This document shows positions 53,741 through 64,000 of a stretch of DNA of 64,000 bases, piece after piece (within the stretch, counting starts at the first letter, position 1; every line of letters starts with the position of its first letter). The notes beneath the pieces are model-generated. The model saw only the letters and a list, made by a program, of their open reading frames with translations, ran no database searches and was not told where the DNA came from. A program made the translations under genes and the position numbers. This stretch comes from Spodoptera frugiperda (lineage: Eukaryota; Arthropoda; Insecta; Lepidoptera; Noctuidae): positions 8,069,592 to 8,133,591 of the forward strand of contig NC_064227.1 in the NCBI RefSeq assembly GCF_023101765.2. The letters are read 5' to 3'.

Positions 53741-55077
53741 CCATCTATAACTTTTGTTAAAACTCTACTTTTTTGTATGAAAGTTGAACTAAAATATAGG
53801 TAAATATTAAGCTTAGCCTTAAATTATAACTTTGTCATCAACTTACACGAAAGTTTCATTAAAAATATTAATATTTTCATAACTTTACGTATTCTTACTA
53901 GAATGTTCGCACTGTATCCGGTGAGTAGTTCGACTTTTGCCCGTCGTAAGCGCTACTGCCATCCGGGATGAGATTTATGTCAAGTTCAATGAAGTACTTA
54001 GGGATACCAGAAAATTATTTTAATACAATTTATATTTATTTATGAAAACAAACTTTTGATAAAATTATTAAATATTTTAAAGAATACATTATAGTTTTTC
54101 ATCTGGTTATTATTTTGATGTAAAAATATACGTATTGTAGTTGCTTTCTTTGATTAACATTAAATATCAATAACTTCTCGAGTTAAGTAGGCACAGGAGT
54201 TTCATAATTATGTCTGAATTATGAACATCAAGATAAAATAAATAATAAACAGTTTTGACTGAAGATCTGTAAATTTATATAAAAATATTATTATACACGT
54301 GGTAAACGAATGTCGTTATTTGGAGTAAAATATTTTTAATGTCAATAATGTCGACGTGTATGGGAGGACGTGGTCGTAGTATGGTACAAACATTACAGTT
54401 ATAAAGTTACACATTTTGAAAATATTAACAAATGTCAAAACGATAGATTTTTATATTTTTATAACACCATGCTTATTGTATTTGCCTGTCTTTGTGTTTT
54501 GTGCATCAAATCAAATTATTAAAGCATGATATTTTTAAATATTTCAATTTCAATGTATTAAAAATATAATTATTTTTCAGGAAAAATGCCAAAAACAGTA
54601 TATTATTTATTGAATGTTGACTTGTATACATTTCATTTGTAAATTATTTTTTAAATTGCCTTTAGGTATTGTTTCTCATGGTCTGAAGTTTCTGGAAGTG
54701 TTTACTGACGAATGTTTTAATGTATTTTGCATACGAATTGAGTCATGTATCAGTTAAGATAACACTAATTTAACCAAAAACATGCTTTAAATCTTGAAGA
54801 AGCTATTAATAATATTTTAATTGATTGGTATAATTTTATTCTATTAGTACAATATTTTAGTATAAACTAAAGCGTACGTTTTATCATTGAAGGCTGGCAA
54901 TACTGCTACTAGAAAATGTATTGATTATGACTTCTATGGTATTTTGCAGGTGTTTACTATGTTTGTTAGTTTTCTATAGATTCATGTCCTTTAGAAGATC
55001 AAAATACCTCAATCCTCATAAGAATGACATGTTGTTGCCCTTTTTTATGTAGTTTTGAAAGTAATGAATGTAAAACG

Positions 55078-55145
55078 TTCTCGAAAAAGCGATTTGCCGG
55101 CATCGAACCGGCACCGGAAGTTATGCATTTCTAGTGACTTCTCCA
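55078..55145 (-). other. tRNA-like fragment beside an HSE
   Basis: On the minus strand, a T-arm-like hairpin (GCCGG TTCGATG CCGGC) is followed by AAATCGC and TTTTT, like the 3' half of a Pol III gene. No matching acceptor 5' strand or anticodon arm was found, so it is not called as a tRNA. TTCtcGAA at 55078-55085 overlaps the T-run. It could be a SINE remnant. Confidence 0.3.
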
Positions 55146-55762
55146 ATAAAACTTATATTGTAACTTTATAAGTAAAGCATAACTCTATACAATTAAATTA
55201 TAATTTGTTTGTAAAGGAGTAATCCTCGAATATTCAGCCAACACGTGTCGGCTTATTACATGTTTGGCGGTTATTTTTGCATCAGAATAATCAGTCATTC
55301 ATTTTCATTTAATCGTGAGTCAGCAGATAGACTGAAGGTATCTAGATTTTTAATTGAAATCCCTACGAACTTCCATTTTGGAAAACTAACCCCGTACAAA
55401 CAGGGATAACTGCCCAACACCCAAGACAATGGAATGGAAGCCATAATAAAATTAAATGTGCTACGAAACGTTTCGTTCTATCATAATATCATTGCGTGTA
55501 GGCTTAATTCATGAATAAAAATTTACATTTATGCCATGTTTTACTTATAACTTATCGGAATATAAGTAGGTACTTAATAAACACATACAAAAGGGGTAAA
55601 TCCCTACTTATATCGTTAAGACTACCTTAGCTATGAACATCAACGACGTGTAGCTAAGTAAAGTTAACAGGTAGGTATAAAATGCAACGTCTGCAGTCTG
55701 CACCAATGGACGGCGGGGCTGCGCTGCGCGGTCCCCCACAAAATCAATATTTTGGCGGCATT

Positions 55763-55775
55763 TTCTAGAACGTTT
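55763..55775. promoter_or_regulatory. HSE near a small GC-rich patch
   Basis: TTCtaGAAcgTTt lies next to 'gcggcattttc' and 'gcgccgcaggggcgtga'. No gene is recognised close by. 55150-55690 and 55860-57000 hold no gene I can support; a small ORF at 56372-56632 has no recognisable motif. Confidence 0.3.
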
Positions 55776-57031
55776 CTACCAAGCGCCGCAGGGGCGTGAT
55801 TTCATTAGTACTTAGTTGTCAGCTGAATTAGATGACTAACACTGGTGTGATAAGCAGGCTCATAGGAACAAGATACATAAGTACAGTCTACTAGAATATT
55901 CATATGTGCAAAATTCTATGAAAAAAAAGCCATCTGATACCTAGAAATACTTCAAAGTTCAGTACTGTAAGCTACATTGTAGCTAGGTATCAAATTCTGC
56001 AATATTTCATTTTATACCGAAGTACGTATAAACAAAGGTTTCAGCTTATAACAAGTCAGTAGGTATCATTTACAATGGTTTTCTATTCCTATTAACAATG
56101 TTGCAACTCTCGATTTCGCTTCGTGCTAAAAAAAAACACATTATCTATAAGTACGTACGAACTACAGTCTCGTGAGTACACTCTCACACGTGGTAAATTT
56201 TAGGTTAATTTATTTAAGAATACATACTTATATACAATTACATTTATATTGGAATTTACATAAAATTGTAGCCAGGAAAACTTTGAATAAGTTGTTATTT
56301 ATAAAAACAATGTTACATTAGAAAATCTAGTAGTTTCTGACATTGAAAGTAGGAAGAATAAATTCTAGTGAATGATAAGAGCGGCCGGCGGGGTCAATGA
56401 CATGACACTAGTTGTAAAATCAATAACGTGTGAAGAAAATGATTTATTTCCTGTATTAGGTTCATTAACTGTTGCTAACTCGATTAAAAACGTTACTGTT
56501 ATTGTTGAAAATCACATTTCTTTGTTCCATTGTCATCTTACATCTTCTGATGACTATGCATATAGGGTGAGTCAACTCTTTCACTCGATTAAATACAGTT
56601 TTGCGCAGTTAGTAGTTAGGTACAATTCCTAAAATGGATAAAGTAATAATTATGGTTATGTTATGTTACCCCTAGATTGTTCTATGTCATTCCACAAAGT
56701 TCTATGGAACCGGAAAGTCCTGGTGTGAATCGTAGATAGCAGTAGCTACTGTGCTGCCCTCTAGTGTGGAGTAGCGAAAATAAGCACCATGACCTATTTT
56801 TGTAAATTGTCATGAACGTTAACTAACCTTTTTCAATATTTTTTTTAATAAAAGAATAACCTATAGCCCAGCAAGTTAGAGGACTATTTTCAATAAATTA
56901 TCTGTTCAAAGACGTAAAAAATAAAAAAACTGTAATTGATAAGAACGCCATCTGTTGTTGAATGTACTACAACTGCATCGAACATAACGAATGTATGAGT
57001 GTCAGCCACTTGTTACTAGATGTCTCTGCTA

Positions 57032-57121
57032 GAACATACTCGAACTTACTGTAAGGAACCAGAAAATTCGTCGCTCTGTCTGCATGAAATATAAAAGCGA
57101 TGCGCGCCTCTACCGGCGGCA
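57032..57121 (+). promoter_or_regulatory. Small HSP promoter
   Basis: A degenerate HSE array runs from 57032 (GAAcaTACtcGAActTAC) and ends with a perfect GAAaaTTC at 57062-57069. The TATA box TATAAAAG is at 57090-57097. An Inr-like CAGT has its A at 57121, 31 nt downstream, giving a ~142-nt leader. Confidence 0.8.
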
Positions 57122-57262
57122 GTATTGAACTAATCGCAAGCGAGTCGAGAGCTACAAGTTAGCGCGAATTGAAGCTTCAAGTAACTTTACTTGAATCCAA
57201 TTTTAACTACAAAGTTATTCCGAGTTTACAAGTGAAATAAATTCAATTATCAAGAAAGAGCA

Positions 57263-57844
57263 ATGGCGCTTCTACCATACTTATTGGACGACCTGCGACC
57301 AAGACGTCTTCGGGATCAATTATTCGGTTTGGATCTCACTCCGGAGGACTTTTTGACCGATATTGTGGACCGGCCAGTACTCTCCGTGCGCAAGTACCTT
57401 CGCCCATGGAGGAACCTCGCAGCGGTGGCCAGAGACGTCGGGTCTACCATCAAGTCAGACAAGGACAAGTTCCAGGTGAATCTGGACGTCCAGCATTTTG
57501 ATCCTGAGGAGATTTCTGTCAAAACATCAGACGGATATGTGGTGATTGAAGGCAAGCATGAAGAGAGGAAGGATGAGCATGGCTTCGTGTCCCGTCACTT
57601 CAAGCGTCGGTACGCGTTGCCAGAAGGCTGTAACCCTGAAACCGTGGAGTCCCGGCTGTCTTCTGACGGGGTGCTCACAGTCGTAGCTCCGAAAATATCT
57701 GAGAATAAGAACGAGAGAGCTATTCCTATCACTCAAACGGGACCCGTGAGGAGAAAGCACCATGATGAGGAAGAACAGGAGGTCAATGGAAACGCCGAGG
57801 AAGAAGCCAATGCGAAATCACCGCAGAAAAAACGCAAGAAGTAG
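57263..57844 (+). CDS. Small heat shock protein, l(2)efl-like
   Basis: This 193-aa alpha-crystallin family chaperone is an ATP-independent holdase. The N-terminal arm (~1-65) includes LLDDLRPRRLRDQLFGLDL. The alpha-crystallin domain spans about residues 68-150 (DKFQVNLDVQHFDPEEISVK, GYVVIEGKHEERKDEHGF, RRYALPEGCNPETVESRLSS, DGVLTVVAPK). The AIPI motif follows (~157-160), as used in oligomer assembly. The C-terminal tail is charged and ends in a Lys-rich stretch (SPQKKRKK). It is intronless, with a heat-shock promoter directly upstream and AATAAA at 57927. It resembles the lethal(2)essential-for-life group of insect small HSPs. No second small HSP is seen in the window. Confidence 0.96.
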   Translation: MALLPYLLDDLRPRRLRDQLFGLDLTPEDFLTDIVDRPVLSVRKYLRPWRNLAAVARDVGSTIKSDKDKFQVNLDVQHFDPEEISVKTSDGYVVIEGKHEERKDEHGFVSRHFKRRYALPEGCNPETVESRLSSDGVLTVVAPKISENKNERAIPITQTGPVRRKHHDEEEQEVNGNAEEEANAKSPQKKRKK

Positions 57845-57959
57845 AATTTAGTTACTCTGTTAATTAGTTTTTTAAGTTTAAATTAAGTTTCCGTATTATG
57901 ATAAGACTGATCCAGATTAAGTTTTCAATAAAACAATTGTGTTAAAACTTTATGCCTGT

Positions 57960-58385
57960 TGTTTTATTTTAGCTCAAAATGTTCAATGTATAGTTTGCTC
58001 ACTATAATTTATCAGGCGTTACAGACCATGTATGAGATTTTAGTCTTTGGCACTTTTATCTTGGTGGTAGTAATTCTGTCGATTTTCAAAATACACAAAT
58101 GAATTGAAAACTATCATTAGAATCTCAATAGATATGATAATTTTACTGCGAATTCAACAATTTTATAGAAGGTAGTTGAAGCGCCTTAGGCTTAGTTCTA
58201 GAGTTTTGCTCTCGTATATCTTGTAGGCGCTCTTACACATATTTGATTAAACAGAACTAAATAAACAGAGTAGAGAAACAGGAATAATAAAGCTTACTAA
58301 ATAAGCACAATTATTTTTAAAATGTTGTTTATGTATGATTTATTTAATAATAAGAATAGAGAATCCATAATATTGAAACCTGTTG
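57960..58385. other. Intergenic DNA between convergent genes
   Basis: AT-rich, with no ORF. It contains the 3' ends of the small HSP and, from about 58335 (TTTATT on +), the likely polyadenylation signal of the minus-strand scramblase-like gene. Confidence 0.6.
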
Positions 58386-58389
58386 CCAT

Positions 58390-59028
58390 TTAGTATTTGT
58401 AGAAACCGATGAGAAAACATGCTCCCAGTAGCACAGCCTTGTCATACACGTTCATTTCAGCGGGAAACGAGATGCCGAAGTTCTTTGTATTGAGGATATC
58501 ACCAGAGGGACACTGTTCCCTCACCACGCCGATGGCATACCTGGTGCTCACTAGGTACACCTTATACTCGTACCGGCCGCCTTCCGAACATATTTTCAAC
58601 AGTTTCGTGCCCTCTTGATTCCTAACTGTGTACTTGTTCAATAAACATTTGGACTGTTCATGTACCGACCCCACGAAGTGTCCAGGGGGGGCCCACACTA
58701 GCGCCTTGGCTCTCCACCAAGTGAAAGGTCTTTGGACATTAATAACTTCGTTGCCGTAGTTGTTGAAAATTTTTATGTTGAAATATCGAATTTTTTTATT
58801 TAGCACTGCCAGGAACACTTTCTGCCCGGTACTGTTGAAGATAGTGTACGCGATGCCTTTGTTTCCTATGATATCGTGCAAGACGTCCCTTTGCTCGGTC
58901 ACGATCAGTTCGTCCAAGTTGTAGATGAATGCCAGGCCTGGGGTAGCGACGCTGTCATCTGGGAGCTGAGGACATTCCATCCAAGGGCGGCTTGTCTTCA
59001 CTTCAACGCGGCTAGACTGAACCTTCAT
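58390..59028 (-). CDS. Phospholipid scramblase-like protein
   Basis: The 212-aa protein resembles the scramblase family. The N-terminal 'PGLAFIYNLDELIVTEQRDVLHDI' matches the family's start of domain. 'KALVWAPPGHFVGSV' and 'YEYKVYL' lie in the middle. The C-terminal 'NFGISFPAEMNVYDKAVLLG' plus 'ACFLIGF' corresponds to the conserved loop and hydrophobic helix. Family members are membrane-associated and linked to Ca2+-stimulated lipid movement between leaflets. Acidic residues usual in the loop around NFGI are replaced here (NTKNFGI, AEMN), so Ca2+ binding may be weak or lost. No Cys-rich palmitoylation motif or Pro-rich N-terminus is present. It is single exon, which allows a retrocopy origin. 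It is convergent with the small HSP gene. Confidence 0.85.
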   Translation of the reverse strand: MKVQSSRVEVKTSRPWMECPQLPDDSVATPGLAFIYNLDELIVTEQRDVLHDIIGNKGIAYTIFNSTGQKVFLAVLNKKIRYFNIKIFNNYGNEVINVQRPFTWWRAKALVWAPPGHFVGSVHEQSKCLLNKYTVRNQEGTKLLKICSEGGRYEYKVYLVSTRYAIGVVREQCPSGDILNTKNFGISFPAEMNVYDKAVLLGACFLIGFYKY

Positions 59029-61990
59029 TTACCTTGATAATATGTTGGCAACGAATACTTTTGGCTTCATTATAATAAGTGAGGTATAATTTACCGCCGT
59101 TCACAACGGTTTTCATGATTTTGTGATTGTTTATAATCCATTTATGTGACGATGTCAACTTGGATTTCTATTTGACAATGGTGGTTAATTTTTTAATCTC
59201 CGTTCTAGGTTCTATGCTTTTATTGAAATGATTTTTGAGATTTTGAGTTGATTTTAGTATCTATTATAAGTTACTTATCTTTTATTATTTTTTTGTTTAC
59301 ATATCAGATACATAACAATACAGACTAATATTTCGTAAAACAGAATTTAACAAATAAATAGATACGTAACACGACATCTATCTTTGATACCTCAAACTAG
59401 CCACATACTTCTAGTTGGGTTACAATTCAGTATCTAACTAGCGCCATCTCGTATCAACATAACTAAAACAGCTTCAAACTCGTTGACTTAATAGTATTTT
59501 TGAAATACGATAGATGGCATGAGTACATTTGTTTAGGGTCGAAAAATTGCAACCTCGTCCAATTTTTACCCGACTGCCAAAAGGAGGGTTGAAATCCGGA
59601 TTATGATAAATAATTTGCAGGTAAATTATAACTGACATTACTTAAAGACATCTCATATCCTGCAAGGAAACCTTAAGCTAAGATAGGTGACATTAAACAA
59701 TATTTTAGATTTCACCAACCTATGTGACACCTAACAGTACAAGTAAAGGCTTAGTTTAGGCGATACCTACATCAACCTAAGTAATTTTTAGTTAAGAAAT
59801 GTTTTAGAGGTGGTTTGTAAATACGGCCATAAGTAATCGAACCTTTAACTTATTAAATTGATAGCAATCCCAAAACCAATTGTTCAACTACCCTACGTAC
59901 ATACGTAATACATACATAATTGTTCTTTTCTCAAAATATGAAGCCATTGCGTATGGATGTGGGGTAGGCAGTAATCAAGCTTCTTTAATCAACAAACATA
60001 CCTACTCGGTTACCCCTAAGCTAGGGGGCCCGGGTTCGAGTTCCGTTGGGGATATTCACTGCTATTGTATTGGGAAGTGAGTGACGTGTCTTTCGAAAGA
60101 AATCGACAGAAGTTGAGCTTCGACTTAGTTCGATTATCGGGATGATTTTTATTTGTTTCGAGTTGATATTTTATTACTTACCTAGTCCTAACTTCTATCG
60201 CCGAAGTGATGGGCTGATCTAGTAAAGACTACTTTGGGTATGCCTTTGCATAATGAGTGCATAAATATATTGGCTAGTTGGAAGAGATGGCGGAACATCG
60301 TGAGGATACAGCAACTGATTTGGACTCATCATGTGTGATGGTCACTCTGTCAAAAGCTGGGTTAACATTGTACAGAAGATACTCCTCGAAGACTTGAGAT
60401 TTAAAATACTACAATTAAATACTTAAATAGGTACTTATTGTTTTTTTTTTGCTTTAAACACTTAGTACTTGATTATTGGATACTAGGTTTTAGACCGATC
60501 TCCAGTAGAGGTAGGAATAGTAATATCTATTTAGTATTTGACCTCGTAATGAATTCTTAGTCTTAGAACTTAGTAGTACTTAACACAGTCTCTGATTAAA
60601 TTGGATAGTAATTTCACATTTTCAAAGAAATTCTGTAGCATTTCAGGTAAATCTTGGTGCACATCTGCCTTTCGAGAAATTAAAGACTCTTTACTAAAAA
60701 CAAACTGTTCATTTTAACAAACATTAGTAAATCAATTGCCACAAGCCATGAAGAGTAGTATAAAGGATATATCTTCAAGCATTACTCGAATGAGTACAAG
60801 GAAGTAGTATGATACGATAACATATAATATAGAACAATAAACAAGGCCTTTATGACACTACAAACATGTTTCGCTGAGATTTCCAAAAAGCTTGCAACTC
60901 TAAGAAAAAAATAAAAATATAATAACCATACCATAGCAAATCTGGTGGATTCTTATTAAGGGAAACTGTTTAATTGAGTTTCCCCCCATTGTACGTAGGC
61001 ACACACACACGCACAATACTTTGTTATATATAAATAGTTGGTATATGTATATAGTAATAAAGTATAAATGATGGAACTAACATATAGGAAAATATAATAT
61101 ATTTGTTCGTATAGCTACGGGCTGAGCTATATATATTGCGCGGTGATGGAATACGAAAGCTGTGGAGACGATTGCGAAGTTTTGCTGTTTTTTTTTTTTA
61201 TTAAGTTTTTAATTTATTGTCAAGCTTATACTTCGAAGTGGTACGTAATATATGTGTTTAAAGATATTTTGCTCATATTTTCGATTATTTGTCTCTTTGG
61301 TATTAGATGTCAGTAGAATCTTCTTCTAGTTTTCCATTATTCTGATTTAAAAAGCTAATTAATACTTTTTTACCATGAAACAGCTGTAACGTTATGCAAC
61401 CAGAGCTATTTTACAAATAACTATACCAGTAACATCTTTATTAGATCTATTCTTCAATTACTCAAAAGCCACTTAATTTTAAGACGGTCTCAAGAATAGT
61501 TAAAAAAAGACAGAGATAGCTCATATTAAATTACAACTGAAAATTGAATAGCTTTTGCGTATTTAGACGTATATCTAAATGAAGTATCGAAGTTAGCAGT
61601 TTTCATTACCAAAGGTACTGTTTCTTGTTTCCAATACATTATTGGATACATACATCCTATTGACCTCCTATGGGGATAGACAGAAATGACACAATTAAAC
61701 ACTCGTATCTTTACATCTTCATTTATAAATTGTGTAATTTTAATTGACTCTACTTTTAACATCGTAGGTATCTAAAAATAACACCACAGGTACATAATAA
61801 TGTAATTTCATGTACATTGTTACTGTATTTATATAAGTAATCTTTACATGGACAAATGGTTGCACGAATATAAGGAAAAGCTTGATTCCCACTAAACATA
61901 ACACGTTAGTGATAAGTCTTATCAAATTAAGGTGAAATGTAAATGAATTGCGCAAATACGTACTGACGGACAATCGTATAAATTATTGTG
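59029..61990. other. Intergenic DNA with repeat scraps
   Basis: AT-rich, with no credible gene. 'tttacccgactgccaaaaggagggtt' at ~59566 belongs to the repeat at 36760. A B-box-like 'gggttcgagttcc' near 60030 suggests a SINE remnant. A short (CA)n lies at ~60990. Short ORFs at 59880, 61526 and 61740 show no motif. Confidence 0.5.
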
Positions 61991-62044
61991 TAATCTTTTA
62001 CTGTGATTGTGACAAATAGACGAAAATACTTAATTTTTTGCAAT

Positions 62045-62570
62045 ACTCACGCTAATATTATAAATGAGATTTTTTTTGTTTGGTTATTTTTCCGTCAATA
62101 ACGCTGAAACTATTGAACGGATTTTGATGGAATTTGGTATGCAGACAAGGTATTAGCTAATTTGGGCGATGAGACTTTTTATCCTACGGAAAAGCGGGCA
62201 AAGTGGCTGGAAGAAGCTAGTATAATATTATGTTATAGTAGTGTCGACTCAAAAAAATGTGAATTTCTTAAAGATGTCGGTTAAATCATCGCAGTTACGC
62301 ATGCCTATACACTCCTGTATCTATCTATTATAGTTGCTCTTATTATGAAATACATTTTGTCTTTTAACGGCACTGAAACACAAGTGTTCTTTCCTCACTC
62401 TTGTAGCCCACAGTTGATATCTGCATAACCCAAAGGTTGGACTACTGTCTACGAGCAACTAGCTTCACTGACAGACAGACTGACAGGCAACTCAATTTGA
62501 CGTTTCAAAAGTGCCTAATTGGGGACTAATTGAAATAAATGTTTATTTGACTTTGACTTTGATTTTGTCT
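62045..62570 (+). repeat. Two interspersed repeat fragments, second with a LINE-like tail
   Basis: 62090-62230 has 'gaaactattgaacggattttgatgg' and '.acggaaaagcgggcaaa', a style common in insect genomes. 62330-62570 ends 'gacgtttcaaaagtgcctaattggg...aataaatgtttatttgactttgactttgat', typical of a LINE 3' end with a short gactttga tandem tail. Confidence 0.5.
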
Positions 62571-62639
62571 TGGACTTCCACGTAGTGTTTAACCTTTTTT
62601 ATTCGGAGTCAGGAACAGAGAGTATGCTTACCAATCATA

Positions 62640-64000
62640 CAAGAGATGGATGCATGTAAAGTTATTGTAGGGATTAAAATATTTATCGCGTATAAAAGCT
62701 GCGTGGCAATAATTAAGAGCGTCTCCACGGCGGCCATGTTCCCAACACACATACGAAGCGCGGCGCGCTCCGTCTTAAGGACGACATATGAAGTAATTTT
62801 TTTTCCAACTCACCAACACAGGAAATTCAACCTTAACAGACCCTCGATAAAGTCCAAATTACTTGTACATGCGAAATATTTTTTCCATTTCATATTTACG
62901 AATATGCCCCAAATTCCCCAAAAATTAGAACCGTGAAAGCGGCGGGGGGGAGGGGGTGGCCCTATAAGGGTAGCAAGTACGAATTTTTCCACACACACAG
63001 ACGTATTACGGGGGGAAGGGGGGATGAGATAGTAGATAGTTTTAGAGAAAGAAAATATTATATATGTTTGTTGCGATGAATTCGGTGGAACACTTCATTT
63101 GGCGGTATTGTTAATTGTGCGGGCGCGGGCTCGAACTTGGGACTTTCGTGTTGGTTGCTGCGTGGACAGATGTGGCTGTTGTATTAGCATTCTTGTAATT
63201 TATAGTTGTAATAAAGAGTAGTAGAAAAGAGCATTTCTTGTTTAATTAGATTTCTCAAAAAGCTAGAATCTTACCTACAATATATTGCTTAAAATAGAAG
63301 TTACTTTGGAATATTATCAGGTGTATGTTTCAGGAAGCGAATCCATTGCCACGCCATACACACATAAATAAATTAAATTAATCAGTTTTAGACGATTGTA
63401 GAGTAAAATATGAGAGTCTCGTTAATGTAGTACATATTCATAAGCATAATATTTGAAGATGAGAATAGATTTTGATTCTCAGATGCAGAAAAAGATATTT
63501 GTTTAGCAAGAAATCTGCAATAACACAGATTTATCTTGAGTAAATCTCAACAACTCCATAATAACATACTTTACTGATTGCAAGGTGGGTGTACCTGTAA
63601 CTCCACGTAGGTCTCTGTCTACCCCTTCAACGAAGAAGGGGTGATGTTACCTCAACGTTTATTTTATGTAAATATAGAGGAAATTTCCATAAAATAAGCA
63701 TGTTAACCGTATTTTTACGGCTTACTTGATCGGTTCAGTTCGAAAGGTTATTAAAATCACGTACAAACTGCATTTTACTGCCATTTTTAACGAGAAACAA
63801 GCGATAGTCGTTAAAATTAATGGCTCATTTACATGTATCGATAACTTGTACATCCGTATGCTAAACGCTTTATCTAGAACAAATAAAACGTCTGACGTGC
63901 TGTCGTCATGAATTCGATGGCAAATGTGAGGGTTATTGTGTCTCTAATGGTTGTTATGCAAGACATAACATGAAGGTAGTTTGTTTTAAACAGGTTGGTT
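62640..64000. other. Intergenic DNA, nothing recognised
   Basis: This is AT-rich apart from a GC patch at 62725-62780 and a G-rich patch at 62940-62960. 63585-63655 belongs to the repeat at 34135. Short ORFs (62646-62936, 63726-63911) have no recognisable features. Confidence 0.5.

Noticed and set aside
56372..56632. 86-codon ORF between HSP90 and the small HSP
   Set aside because: No motif, no promoter signals, ordinary AT-rich composition; cannot be supported as a gene.
62646..62936. 96-codon ORF near the right end
   Set aside because: Overlaps a GC patch and a G-rich stretch; no domain and an overlapping equal-length frame on the other strand.

Overview
This window looks like a piece of a moth genome, probably a noctuid-like lepidopteran. 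Very AT-rich intergenic DNA surrounds GC-rich, intronless heat-shock genes. The dispersed repeats (LINE 3' tails, tRNA-derived SINEs, CTAGT-ending elements, a TTAA-flanked piggyBac-like element) are types I associate with Lepidoptera. Species cannot be settled without a database search.

The window is a heat-shock gene cluster. Five near-identical cytosolic HSP70 copies lie in the left two thirds: A (2298-4334, -), B (9204-11312, -), C (20623-22776, -), D (29012-31002, +, with a one-base frameshift) and E (38828-40744, -). HSP90/Hsp83 follows at 50510-52663 (-) and an alpha-crystallin small HSP at 57263-57844 (+). A, B and C sit in three tandem ~6 kb units that start at 1 (window edge), 5961 and 18485. 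Unit 2 is swollen to 12.5 kb by insertions. Each HSP70 copy has a TATA box, an Inr-like start 31 nt downstream and heat-shock elements (HSEs). Diverged copies of the promoter-upstream module recur 0.7-1.4 kb further out.

The most striking feature is a 5.37 kb jockey-like non-LTR retrotransposon (11463-16835) inserted, in the same orientation, at the predicted transcription start of HSP70-B. The 12-bp target-site duplication spans the initiator. The HSP70-B heat-shock promoter therefore now abuts the 5' end of the retrotransposon, and the HSP70-B leader lies downstream of the element's 3' end.

Two other genes are recognisable: a two-exon THAP zinc-finger/HTH protein (45105-46584, +) and a single-exon phospholipid-scramblase-like gene (58390-59028, -), convergent with the small HSP. 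The rest is repeats: two foldback elements sharing CCGACTGC motifs, a TA-flanked TIR element (25242-26325), a TTAA-flanked TIR element (48817-50185), an inverted-repeat element (47286-47620), SINEs, LINE tails and microsatellites. Good HSE arrays also occur away from any recognised HSP gene, the strongest at 53718-53740. No CRISPR, rRNA or convincing tRNA gene was seen.
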